This document shows positions 33,183 to 46,500 of a stretch of DNA of 64,000 bases, piece after piece. This DNA is from Tropicibacter sp. Alg240-R139 (GTDB lineage: Bacteria; Pseudomonadota; Alphaproteobacteria; Rhodobacterales; Rhodobacteraceae), in assembly GCF_900537075.1 (NCBI RefSeq), contig NZ_UNRA01000002.1:1-64000 (forward strand). The letters run 5' to 3'. The notes under the pieces are model-generated. The model searched no databases, was not told where the DNA came from, and saw only the letters and a program-made list of their open reading frames with translations. A program made the translations under genes and the position numbers. Every line of letters begins with the position of its first letter. Position 1 is the stretch's first letter.

Positions 33183-34480
33183 GTGATAAAAAGGCGCCAC
33201 AGCCATTTCAAATTGATGATGGCCCTACGGCAAAGTGGGTAGAGCGAGCTGCTTGGGCGACTGTGCTTGGGTTGGCCGCGGTCGTGGCTTGGTCGTTCAC
33301 AGCGAAGGTGGATGAAGTCGCCAAGGCGCAAGGCGCAGTCGAACCGATTGCCCTGGTCCAAAGAGTTGAAAGCCGCCACGGCGGTCAGATCGAACAGGTT
33401 TTGGTTCGCACCGGGCAAGAAGTTGCAGCGGGAGATGTTCTGGTCACGATGAACCGAACCGAGGCACAAAGCGCATTGTCTGCGACAGAGGTTCGGATTG
33501 CCGGGCTGACATTGGAGGTTGAGCGTTTGACTGCGTTTGTGGAAAAACGTTCTCCGGACTTTTCTGAATACGCAGCTGACTATCCTGAACTTGTCGCCTT
33601 TGAGAACGCGGCTATCCAATCGCAAGAGAGCTTTGTTTCTGCAGAGCGCAATGTTCTTGAGGCACAAATCCGTCAGAAACGAGCGGAGTTGGCAGCCATC
33701 AATGAACAACGCCCTGAGCTGAAAAAGCAGATCGCAGTGGCCCAGGAAGAACGAGCTATCGAAGAAGATCTGGTGCAGCGTGGATTGTCGGCACGCGCCC
33801 GTATGGTCGAGCTGATCGAACGTGAAGCACAGTACAGGTTCGACCTGTCGCGACTGGGTGGTCGTGAAACTATCACAGAGGCTGCAATTATTGAACTTCA
33901 ATCGTCAATTGAGCGCGTCGAATTGGATCAAAGTTCAACGGCACGAAATCGGATTGTTGATGCAGTCGCAGAGCGCCGGGCGCTCTTGGCCGAAGCAGAA
34001 GCATTGCGCGCTCGCGTCGAAGAAGCAGAAGTGCGGGCCCCACTTTCCGGTCTTGTTCAAAGCCTGCCTGATGAAAACTCGGGAGATGTGATTGAAGCAG
34101 GCGGAATGGTTGCAACGATTGTGCCCGCCGAGGGCGGGGTTCGCTTTATGGGTCGCTTGCCACCAAGGGACATTGCCTTTGTCGATGTCGGCCAGTCTGT
34201 ACGCGTCAAAATCGAAAGCTTCGATTTCAGCCGCTACGGCGCATTAGAGGGCGTTGTCGAAGAGCTCTCTCCCACAACCATTATCGATGAACGCGGCGTG
34301 GCTTTTTATGAAGTTCAGGTTTCGCTGCCGCGTGATTACTTCCGAGAGCCGGAAGATCAACTTAACCTCTTGCCGGGCATGACCGGTGAGGCTGATATCA
34401 TCACGGGTGACAAGACGGTTTTCCAATATATCTGGAAGCCAGTCTTCACAAATCTCGACCTCGCATTAACTGAACGCTGA
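33179..34480 (+). CDS. HlyD-family type I secretion adaptor (membrane fusion protein)
   Basis: A 433-residue periplasmic adaptor. It has a short cytoplasmic N-terminus, one transmembrane helix (about 22-40, AAWATVLGLAAVVAWSF), a lipoyl-like half (GAVEPIALVQRVESRHGGQI), a long coiled coil (about 95-280) and a C-terminal beta-barrel with the HlyD signature region (LLPGMTGEADIITGDKTVFQ). It links the ABC pair to an outer-membrane TolC-type channel, which is not encoded in the window. It is coupled to the ABC genes by a four-base overlap and followed after 23 bases by the giant substrate gene. Confidence 0.92.
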   Translation: MSDKKAPQPFQIDDGPTAKWVERAAWATVLGLAAVVAWSFTAKVDEVAKAQGAVEPIALVQRVESRHGGQIEQVLVRTGQEVAAGDVLVTMNRTEAQSALSATEVRIAGLTLEVERLTAFVEKRSPDFSEYAADYPELVAFENAAIQSQESFVSAERNVLEAQIRQKRAELAAINEQRPELKKQIAVAQEERAIEEDLVQRGLSARARMVELIEREAQYRFDLSRLGGRETITEAAIIELQSSIERVELDQSSTARNRIVDAVAERRALLAEAEALRARVEEAEVRAPLSGLVQSLPDENSGDVIEAGGMVATIVPAEGGVRFMGRLPPRDIAFVDVGQSVRVKIESFDFSRYGALEGVVEELSPTTIIDERGVAFYEVQVSLPRDYFREPEDQLNLLPGMTGEADIITGDKTVFQYIWKPVFTNLDLALTER

Positions 34481-34503
34481 GGTCCTGCAACCACGAGGTT
34501 TCT

Positions 34504-37500
34504 ATGTCTGATAGCCCTGCGTCCGGTGGCCAAAACACCAAGAAGCTAGTTTCTAAGGATGAGCTTTCCGAGGAAGGCTTCGGTTGGGTGATTACTGATC
34601 CGTTTGTCGAGACACAGGAAAAATCAGATTTGTTGCAGGGCGGTGCCCCAGATCCGTCCGAGAAGGCGAATGTCGCGGGTGCTCGAAGCTTTGTTCTTCC
34701 CCTTTCTATGATTAAGGACTTAGTGGGTGCAGATGGTGACACGTTGCCGTCTTCGGGTGTTTCGGGTGGTGTAACACTGCCGGCACCGGCCATTTCTTTG
34801 GCCGGATTGTTTGGGAACATTCCTGGCGCCATTCACCTTCCCGATGTTGGTGGTATCGGTGGCGCAATTCAGGTGCCTCTTTCGTCGTTGGGATCTTCAG
34901 TCAGCTGGATCGTTCCGCTAGAGTTGTCGCAAACGCCTACGTCAGGCAGTCAACAATCAGCCGTTCCTCCTGTTGCGTCGCATCTGGCAGTTGCCGGTCA
35001 TCCGGGTGGTCCTGCTGTCGCTGCTTTGACGTCGACCGGATTCGAAGAACACCCTCTTAGTCTCTTGGTGTCTGTAACTGATAATCATGCCAATGCTGGC
35101 GGCGTCATGACGCATTTTGCAGGATTGCCGCCAGGAGCGACACTCTCGGCTGGGCATCCTGATTCCAAGGGCGGTTGGATTGTCCCGGCGGGAACCTCCT
35201 TGACTGGATTGCAAATGATGCCCGGACCGAACTGGTCTGGGCATGGCACGTTGTCAATCACAGCCACGCAACCAGATGGGCAAAGCACGTCGACGCGATT
35301 GCCCTTCAATGTGGTCGACACGCCAGATGCAGCCCTGATATCCGGGCAGGCAACAGGTACAACAACCGAAGACTTGACGCTTTCAGCTGGAGGACAGTTG
35401 ACTGTCGTGGATCCCGATCCTGGCGAGGCTGCCTTTATCGTTGGGACTCAACAGGGCACGTATGGCCGATTTGAAATTGATGCCAATGGCGCGTGGCGGT
35501 TTGTGCTGGATAATGGCAAGCCGGATGTTCAGGCATTGGCCTCTACTGACAGCGTATCAGAGACGTTTCAGGCTCGTACGTTGGATGGATCTACGCGCCC
35601 GGTGATCATTACCATAAATGGTCGCGATGATGGTGCAGTTATTGGCGGTACGGCCGTCGGATCAGTTACGGAGGATCGGGGAGTTGCTGGCGGTGATCTG
35701 AGTGTCGGCGGGTCTCTGACGATTGTGGATCCGGATGCGGGCGAGGGTGCGTTTACGCCAGTGTCTGGCGCAGCTGGCGCAGGTCAGTATGGCAGCTTCA
35801 CGCTGTCGGGGGACGGGCACTGGAGCTACACGGCAGACAACGGCCAGCCCTTGGTGCAGGGTCTTGGCGCGGGTCAGAGTCTGACGGACCGGTTGCAGAT
35901 CACATCTGTTGACGGGACGACGCACGATCTGAGCGTGACGATCCAGGGAACGAATGACGCGCCGGTTCTGAGCGCGGCGACGGCCTCGGCAACCGAGGAT
36001 GGCAGTGCGGTCACCGGCCAGATGACGGCCACGGATGTGGATAGCGGCGACACGCTGGCCTATGCGCTGGTCCAGGCGGCCCCTGCAGGATTTGCCCTGA
36101 GCGCCGATGGCAGCTGGACGTTTGATCCGACGGATGCGGCCTATCAGCATCTGGCGGCGGGCGCGACACAGGTGGTGACGGTGCCGGTCACTGTCACAGA
36201 CGGCACTGCGACGGATACACAGAACCTGACCATCACTGTCACCGGCACCAATGACCGGGCGGTGATCAGTGCTCCGGTGTCACTCCCTGCTGGGCAGGAA
36301 GACAAAGCTGTCCCGATTGTGCTGTCCCAGTTGCTGTCCCATGCGACAGATATCGACACAACCGACAGTCTTTCGGTTACGGGGCTTAGCGCGAGCCATG
36401 GCGTGATCAGTGGTGACGCTGCACACGGCTTCACATTCACGCCGGACGCGAACTACAATGGCCCGGTTCAGCTGGCTTACACTGTCACTGACGGCCAGGG
36501 AGGCACTGTTGGGCAAACCGCGTCCCTTTCGCTGGCTGCTGTGGGCGATCCAGCGGTCATCACCGATGTCACCATTCCTTCGGTGACAGAGGATCGCGGT
36601 TACATCAACACACACTACGAACTTCAGGTTTACGGAAAGCTGAGTGTCACTGATCCAGACCCGGGTGAGGCACAATTCGACATAAACTATGGCCCGCAGA
36701 CATATCGTGGGTTGGGATACGATACCCGCTTGGGCGGCTATGTTCAGTTACAACAAGACGGAAAATTCATCTACTACATCGACAACCGTCTGGATGCCAT
36801 TCAACACCTGGCTGCTGGTCAGACAGCCACAGACACCGTCACGGTTCGGTCGGTTGACGGAACGCCCCATCAGATCAGCATCACCATTCACGGCACCAAT
36901 GATGCCCCTGTTCTGACGGCTGCGACAGCTTCGGCGACCGAAGATGGTAGTGCGGTCTCTGGTCAGATGTCTGCTACGGATGTGGATACGGGTGACACTC
37001 AGGCCTATTCGCTGGGTCAGACGGCCCCTGCGGGTTTCACTCTGAACTCAGACGGCAGCTGGAGCTTTGATCCCACCGATGCGGCCTATCAGCATCTCGC
37101 GGCAGGTGCGACGCAGCAGGTCACCATCCCCGTCACCGTCACCGATAAAGCCGGTGCCACCGACACCGAGACCCTTGTCATCACGGTGACAGGCACCGAC
37201 GACCGCACGGTGGTTACGGGGACGCATACCGGTTCCGTGACCGAGGACAGGTCGCTCACCACCGGCGGGAAGCTGGACATCACCGATCCGGACACGGGGG
37301 TGGCGCCGCACTTCACGCCCGGGACGCAGACCGGCAGCTTTGGTGCGCTGACCATCGATGCCAATGGCACCTGGAGCTACGCGCTGGACAACACCCGGCC
37401 GGATGTTCAGGCGATGGGCCAGGGCGAGACCCGCATCGAACAGTTCACCGTCGAGAGTGTCGATTCCTCTGGCAAGCCCGGCGTGCGCCAGGACATCACT

Positions 37501-40500
37501 GTCACCATAACAGGCACCGACGACCGCGCAGTGGTTACGGGGGCGCATACCGGTTCCGTGACCGAGGACACGTCGCCCACGACCGGCGGAAAGCTGGACA
37601 TAACGGATATCGATTCCGGTCAGCCAGTGTTTACCGCAGAGACGCAGACCGGCAGCTACGGGGCGCTGACCATCGGTGCGGATGGCACCTGGAGTTACGC
37701 GCTGGACAACACCCGGCCGGATGTTCAGGCGATGACTACCGGAGACACGCATACCGAACAGTTCTTTGCCACGGCAACCGACCCGTCTGGCGGCACAACC
37801 CGGCAGGCGATCACCGTCACTATCAACGGCACCGACGACCGCGCAGTGATCGCCGGGACCAGCACCGGCATGGTGACCGAGGACAGCCATGTCTCGTCCT
37901 CGGGCATGCTGACCACTGGCGGACAGCTGACCATCTCCGACCCTGATCTCGCAGGCTTCCAAGAGGCGTTCCAGAGCCAGAGTGGCGCAACTGGCAACTA
38001 TGGCAGCTTTACCATTGCGCCGGACGGGACATGGAGCTACGTCGCCGACAACAGCCAAGGCGCGGTACAGGCGCTCGGCCCGGGCCAGACGCTGACCGAT
38101 ACATTCCAGGTCTCCTCCGTCGACGGCACCACGCATGCCGTCACGGTCACTCTCAACGGGACAAATGACGTGCCTGTTCTGAGCGCGGCAACGGCCTCGG
38201 CGACCGAAGATGGTAGTGCGGTCTCTGGTCAGATGTCTGCTACGGATGTGGATACGGGTGACAGTCAGGCCTTTTCGCTTGGGTCGGCGGCTCCGGCAGG
38301 GTTTGCCCTCAACACAGATGGCTCCTGGACGTTTGATCCCACCAATGCGGCCTATCAAAGCCTTGCCGCGGGCGCGACGCAGCAGGTCACCGTGCCCGTG
38401 ACTGTGGCCGACAGCGCCGGCGCGACAGATACGCAAAACCTCGTAATCACTGTGACCGGCACCAATGACGGTCCGACCGTCAGTGGGCCGGTCACCCTGC
38501 CTGGCGGCACCGAGGACAAGGCGGTTCAGATCACGGCGGCACAGCTGCTGGAACATGCGACAGATGTGGACACGGGCGATCAGCTCTCAGTCACCGGCCT
38601 GACGGCCAGCCATGGCACGATCACGGGCGACGCAGCCCATGGCTTCACCTTCACGCCAGACGCCAACTACAACGGCCCGGTGGCGCTCAACTATACCATC
38701 ACTGACGGACATGGCGGCGCCGTCGCACAAGTTGCCTCCCTGACGCTGGCGGCGACCGGCGATGCGGCGGTAATCGGCGGCGTCGATACCGGCGATGTCA
38801 CCGAGGATGTCAATGTTATGGGCATGCAGTGGTTACAGACCCGGGGTCAGCTGACAATCGCCGACCCGGACACCGGGGAGGCCCGCTTCGTGATGTTCCC
38901 GATGCGCGGGAGCTACCCGACCAGTCTCGGGGGAAGTGCCTCTCTGGTGATCGGACCGAAGGGAGGGTGGATCTACGATGGCGATAATGACGACCCGCGC
39001 GTTCAGGCGCTTGGCGCCGGTCAAACTCTGGTCGACACGGTTACGGTGCGCTCCGCCGATGGCACCACGCACCAGATCCAGATCACCATCCATGGGACGA
39101 ATGATGCGCCTGTTCTGAGTGCGGCGACGGCCTCGGCGACGGAGGACGGATCCTCTGTCACGGGGCAGATGTCGGCGACGGATGTGGATACGGGCGATAC
39201 GCTGAGATTCGGGTTGCCGCAGGCGGCCCCTGCAGGATTTTCCCTGAGCGCCGATGGCAGCTGGAGCTTTGATCCCACCGATGCGGCCTATCAGCATCTT
39301 GCAGAGGGTCAGACCCAACGGGTCACAATCCCGGTGATGGTTTCGGATGGGCACGGAAGCGACGCGCGCAATCTTGTAATCACCGTCACCGGCACCAATG
39401 ACGGTCCGACCGTCAGCGGCCCGGTCACCCTGCCCGGCGGCACTGAGGATACGGCGGTTCAAATCACGGCAACGCAGCTGCTGGAACACGCGACGGACAT
39501 CGACACCGGAGACCAGCTCTCGGTCACTGGCCTCAGCGCCAGCCACGGTACGATCAGCGGCGATGCGGCCACTGGTTTCACTTTCACGCCGGACCCGAAC
39601 TACAACGGCCCGGTCAGCCTCAGCTACACCGTCACCGACAACCACGGCGGCACAGTTTCACAAACGGCCGCCCTGACGCTGGCCGCGACCGGTGATGCGG
39701 CGGTGATCACAGGTGTGGGAGCGTCCCTAAAGGAAGATGTTGGAGTTGGAACCGGTGTCGGGGACCATGGATTGCTGAGCGCTTATGGCCAATTTCATGT
39801 CACTGATCCGGATGGCGCCTCTGAATCCCAGTTTCCAAATATGGGGTTCCAAACCTACACCGGATCTTTGGGGGGCAGCCTTCAGGTCAATCCGGATGGG
39901 CAGTACATCTACCACCTCGCCAACACTATCGTTGACCATCTTAAGACGGGTGAAGAAGCAAAGGATAGCTTTGTCATTCACAGTGTAGATGGCACAACTC
40001 ATCCAGTAGATTTCACCATCGCTGGCACGAATGACGCACCTGTCGTCTATCGCAATCTCGTAACCAAGTTCGAGGGCGAAAATGTCTTCAATGGCCATAT
40101 AGCTGCTGGTGATTTGGATCACGATGATTCAGCGTCATTGACGTTCACAAGCAATGCACCCGTTGCGGGCTTCCACCTGAATAACGATGGAAGTTACAGC
40201 TTTGATCCATCAAACGCCGCATATAGCCACCTTAACAATGGTGACCATACGATAATTTCTATACCCATTACGGTCACGGATTCGGATGGGCTGAACAGTA
40301 CAGGAAGTCTGAGAGTTCAGCTGCTTGGAAGGAACGATGCTCCGGTCCTGTCCTCTGCGACGGCTTCGGCGACCGAGGATGGCAATTCCGTTACTGGTCA
40401 ATTGTCCGCGACGGACGTCGATGACAGTTCTTTCACACTGCAATATTCGCTCGGCCAAACAGCACCCGCAGGTTTTGCACTAAACGTGAATGGCTCGTGG

Positions 40501-43500
40501 AGCTTTGATCCCACCGACGCGGCGTACCAGCACCTCGCAGCGGGCGCGACGCAGCAGGTCACCATCCCGGTCACGGTCACCGACAAGGCTGGGGCCACGG
40601 ACACCGAAAATCTTGTCATCACCGTCACCGGCACCAATGACGGGCCAACCGTCAGCGGCCCGGTCACCTTGCCCGGCGGCACTGAGGATACGGCGGTGCA
40701 GATCACGGCAGCGCAACTGCTGGAACACGCGACGGACATCGACACTGGGGACCAGCTCTCGGTCACTGGCCTGAGCGCCAGTAACGGCACCATCGGCGGC
40801 GATGCGGTGCATGGGTTCACCTTCACACCCGACCCGAACTACAACGGCCCGGTCAGCCTGAGTTACACCGTCACCGATGGCCATGGCGGGACTGTGGCGC
40901 AGACCGCAAGCCTGACACTCGCGGCTGTTGGGGACGCCGCTGTGATCGGCGGAGTGGATACCGGAAGCGTGACCGAAGGAACCGCAGGTCAGGATATGTC
41001 ACCTGATTATGCCCAACCCGGCATGGCCCATCTTCGAATGGCGACGCTGAAAGTCGACGGACAGTTAACCATAATCGATCCTGACGTCGGGGAAGCCGAG
41101 TTTGACGGCAAAGGAATTGGTTTCAATTATCAAGGCCAGTTTGGTGATCTTCTTCTGAACCCTGATGGGTCCTGGCATTACAATGCGGACGCTGGTGGCT
41201 TGCGGTTTGTCGGTGGACGGCCCACTACGCGAGGCACTGCGATTGACCAGTTGGGCGACGGTGAGACGCTGACCGACACGATCACGGTACATTCCAAGGA
41301 CGGTACCCCCCATGACATCGTGATCACGATCCATGGCAGCAATGACCGGCCCTATTGCTCGTCCGAGGTCGTGTTGCGCCCCGGCGCCGAGGACACGCGC
41401 CAGACGCTTACCTCCGTGCAACTGCTCGGGAACACGGTCGACGTGGATGCCAACGATGTCGGCAAGCTGGCCATTGCCAACCTGCATCCGGATCACGGTT
41501 CTATCCTGGACAATAAGGACGGTACCTACACATTCACGCCAGAGAAGGACTACAACGGCACGGTCCACTTCACCTATGACGTCAAAGATGCCCATGGTGG
41601 GGTGACGCATACGGGGGCTACGACGACGCTGTCCGCGACTGGTGATGCCGCCGTGATTGGCGGGGTTTCTACTGGCGATGTGACCGAGGATGTGGCTCCG
41701 GGCCATCACACGACCTTTGGTACAATCCAGACTGGTGGTGATCTGACTATTGCGGACCCTGACGCCGGTGAAGCGGTGTTCAACCCTCAGAGCTCCATCG
41801 CAGGTTCGAATGGCTATGGCCAATTCAGCGTCGATGCCAACGGCCACTGGACGTATGTCGCCAACAATCAACAGGCCGCGATTCAAAACCTTGGTCCCGG
41901 TCAGACATTGACCGACACCTTCACCGTGAGCAGCGCCGATGGGACGACACATGACATATCAGTTGCGATACACGGCGCGATTGATGATCCCACCGTTGGT
42001 GCGTCGGTCGGTACGACGCAAGCCGTTCCAACCCACGCATCCACTACTATTGCGGGGTACGCAGCCAGTGCAGCTACAACTTCGGGCTTGATCTTCCACG
42101 CCTTTGCGGCCGGTCAGGAATATGAGACGCCCAACGGTCACTTGGTGGACCCTGCGACGGCCACGGCACAAATTGGGGTAAACTGGGGTACAGTCGGTGT
42201 CGATGGTCCAGTTCCTGCAGGTGCGGCTGGAATCAGCCAATCCCTGGGAGACAAGGGTCACATCGACAGTGTCATGGTCGATCCGGCCGACAAAGCCGTG
42301 CAGCAGGGTGAAACCCTTGTGATCGAGCTGCATGGCACGACAACCAGCGCATTTCTGCAACTCAATGGTTTGGGTGGACAAGGCGATAAGTTGCGGTGGG
42401 TGGCTTATGGCAGCGACGGGGCGCCGGTCGCTCAGGGCGTTTTGGCAGAAGACAGCACAAGCAATCCAACCGGACTTAAAGACCTGTCCATTCAGTCCAG
42501 CCAGCCTTTTGCCTTTGTCGCATTGCATGCAGAAGCGCCCGACCCGATCCCGGGTTCACATCACTCGCAGGTGCAATTCAACACCAATGTCGGCCTGTCC
42601 ATGTTCCAGGCTGAACTGCGCCGGTTTGAAACAGCACTGGATCTGACTGGAACAACGACAGACAGCAGCGACACAGATCAAAGCATCTCCTGGCGGATCG
42701 ATGGGCTTAACCAGGCGCAGCTTTCCGCAGGTACACATAATCCGGACGGGTCCTGGACTGTGACGCAGGCCGAGGCGAGAGGCCTCACAGTACTTTACGC
42801 GGAGACGCAGCACCTGTCTGTGACCGCAATCTCCACAGACGCTGGAACTGGCGATACCGCTCAAAGCAGCCCGGTGCCTGTCACCGTCGATTCCACCGGT
42901 GCACTTTACTCTGTGATTACCGGTTCACCGATTGCGCACACCGACGAAGACCGGGTCGTACCGATCACAGGCGACCTGGGTATCGATACAAACAAACCTG
43001 TGGCTCCGGACTTTGTAGCCGGAAACACCGATACGCCGTATGGCCATTTCCACATTGATACCAATGGTCACTGGAGCTTCACCGTTGATACAACGAAAGC
43101 ACAGGTGCTGATTGGTGCAGGCGTGAACGAGAACGTGACTGTCACCACGACCGACGGCGCGACGATGCAGGTGCAGATCCAGATCGCCGGCCAGAACGAC
43201 CCGGGCGTTATGACGGATGCCGCGGGATCGGGCGTGCGTGGACCCGCAGCCGTGGTGGGAGGTCAGCTTCAGGTCACCGACATAGATAGCCCTCCGCGTT
43301 ACCTGTTTATGCTAAGTGGCGCCGCCAGGCCGTCTTCGTCGATTCAGGGCCAGTATGGAACTCTTCAAGTTGACCAGAGTACGGGTGCGTGGACCTATTC
43401 GGTCGATCCTACACTGGCCGCCTCGCTCCCCGCCGGAGCGACTGTAGAAGAAAGCTTTGTCGCGCAATCCATCAATCTTGGCGATCATTCCCAGCTCAGC

Positions 43501-46500
43501 CTAACCCTGCGTGTGGCCGTTGACAGCACAGGCTCGGCGAACGTACTTCAGGCAGTTGCCGCAACTGACAGCGGTGACGTAACCGAAGATCAAACCGCGA
43601 CGGGTACGCAGGATCTGGTGGCCAGCGGTGTGCTAGGAAGTGTTGTTTCCAACGACCCGCTGCCGACCGCGCCAGTTGCCGGCTCGCACGGCACGTTTGC
43701 AATGACAGCCGACGGTCACTGGACCTATACGGCTGACAATACGGACGCGACAATTCAGGGTCTGAAAACCGGTGATACACTGACCGATACAGCCACAGTG
43801 ACTACGACGGGTGGCCGTAGCTATGGGGTTACCATCACCATCCATGGGACGGACGACGCGGCAGTGATAGGTGGCGTGTCTACCGGCACTGTTACCGAGG
43901 ACGTAGGGCCAGGACACCATACCACACTGGGTACTATTTCCACTTCAGGAGATTTGACGATCTCTGATCCGGATCACGGCGACGCGGCTTTTGTTGCGCA
44001 AAGCGGTGTTGCGGGATCAAACGGCTACGGGACATTCAACATCGACGCAAACGGTCACTGGACATACAGCGCCAACAATCAGCAGGCGGCCATCCAGTCG
44101 TTGAACAACTATGACCAACTCACTGATACACTAACCGTCACAACAGTTGACGGCACGCCGAAAACGGTCAGCGTCACCATTCAAGGTACCAACGACCTGC
44201 CCGTGATCAGCGTGGCATCCGGAGACTCGGATACAGGTTCGGTCACCGAAGACGCCGCGACCACAACGACTGTTGGCACCCTGACAGCAACCGATATTGA
44301 TCAGGGCGATGTTCAGACATGGTCTGTTGTTGGAAACGGTGCAGGAACCTATGGATCGTTGAGTGTCGATCAAAATGGTCAATGGACCTATACGCTCGAT
44401 AACAGTCGCCCGGCCACGGACGCGCTGGCGACCTCGCAGACCGTGCGGGATGGTTTTCTGGTTCAGGTGACGGACAGGGCCGGCGAAACCGAGACGCATC
44501 GCGTCGTTATCGATGTTGCCGGTGCGGATGATGGGTCGGTCATCACCGGAGCAGATGACCGCACAACCGATGAAGATACCAGTATACGGGGCAAGCTTGA
44601 TGTTCAGGCACCCGACCCGTCGCTCGCCAGCTTTGTTGGCGGCGTCCAGCCTGGGTCATATGGCACGTTGCTGATCACTGGCAGCGGTGATTGGCAATAC
44701 ATACCCGGAAGCAATGCCCAAAGCTTGAACGTGGGTGATACTCAAGATGACCTTTTCAGGGTCCACAGCGCAGACGGTACCGAACACACGATTGCGATAC
44801 ATGTAACTGGTGCAAACGATGCACCGGTCGCTGTAGCTCAAACTGCAAGCGTGGCAGAAGGGAGCGCAACAACAGGCCATCTTACCGTGTCCGACCCGGA
44901 CGTCGGCGATACCCATATTTTCACGGCCAGCCCAGGAACAACACTACCGCCCGGATTTACCTTGCATGGCGACGGATCCTATTCTTTCGATGCAGGAGTT
45001 GCAGCCTACAACGGTATGAAAGAGGGCGATACCAAGGACGTACTCATACATCTCGTTGCCACCGACAGCGAGAATGCAGCGACGTCCTTTGATCTGACGG
45101 TCCAGGTCACTGGAACCAACGATGCCCCCAGACTGACGGTGGCTGTTCCAAGGTTGTCGACGCCAGAAGACACGCCGTTGACAATTCGGTTGGCGGATCT
45201 GGGATACACAGATCCTGACGGCGATCCGTTGGATCACGTCACCATTCTTGACGTCCCCTATGCCAATTCACAAGGCAACCTGTATCTAAATGGAGTCAAA
45301 GTGGCCTCCAATGATCAGATCTCGGCAGCAGACATTTCCGCGGGTCATCTATTGTTCCAGCCGGCGCCAAATGTGCATCGAAGTGATACATATTTCCGGT
45401 TCACGACTAATGATGGACATGTCGACTCGAACCCGGCTCGAGCGAATGTAAACATTACGTCCGTTAACGATGCTCCAACGGTCTCAGCCGGAGACCTGGG
45501 CCAGACGGACGCAGGACAACCTAAAACCTTTGATGCGTCCCAACTTCTCTCGCTGGTACATGCTCAGGATATCGATCATGACACTTTGTCCGTTGCGAGT
45601 GTTCAGGTCGATCGTCAATTCGGAACAGTCACCCACAATCAGGCCGGAGGTACTTGGACCTTCCATCCTGCCGCGGGTGTGCATCGCGACGATATTCCGA
45701 TTCATATTGGTGTGTCTGACGGAACCACGACGACACAAGCGAGAGCCTCTATTGATGTGATCCAGACTTATGTGCCCCCGGATGTCGCTGTAAGCGTGGA
45801 CATCTCGCATGGCCAAACGGTTTCCGGTAGCAGCAGCGGTGGTCATTCAGCCGGCGGTTACAACAACTATCTCGATCAGATGATGCATCAATTGCAACAA
45901 GATCACGGTGGTCGAACGGTTACCCGGGTTCATGACGAAGTGAAGGGCAGCGAGCACAACGATCGAGTCTTCATTTTCGATGATATGGGACATGAAGAAG
46001 TAAATATGGAAAAGGGCAGTGACCTTTTCTACTTACGCGGAACGACCCATGAAAAGATCGAAGGCAAAGAGGGGCGGGATACCCTGATTCTGGGAAGCTA
46101 TGACAGTACACGGCACGGTCCTCATTCCTGGCGCAACATCCCGGAGATCAAAGATGTCGAAAACATCATGACCAATGATGGGGTATGGGTTCGGGGCGGG
46201 CCACCACATGGTCTTGCCGCCAGCTATTTTCAAGCGTCACCGCCACCCCATTATGAGTATGACATCGACATCAAGGTGTCGAACCACGCCGCAGGAAGTC
46301 AGATATCGGCCATTAGTATCAGTCATTTGCCGGCCGGTTTGCGTTTGCTGAGCGAGCAAGGGCAAGAGATTACGGCAAATCCAAGAGACGGCAGCTACAC
46401 CATCGATCCGGCGCATTCGAATGTTACTTTAGTGTCGGATCATCAATTGGACCCAAGGCATCCGCCTGGCTTCGAAACGGTGGTGACTTCGCACAATTCT

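Noticed and set aside
34504-35330. LapA-type retention module with di-alanine cleavage site at the adhesin N-terminus
   Set aside because: The first 275 residues contain AVAAL-like strings but no recognisable retention-module pattern, and no LapG or LapD genes lie in the window.
37048-38556. Long antisense frames (up to 502 residues) across the adhesin repeats
   Set aside because: The same arginine- and glycine-rich pattern recurs in every repeat unit, so these frames are produced by the repeat on the other strand.
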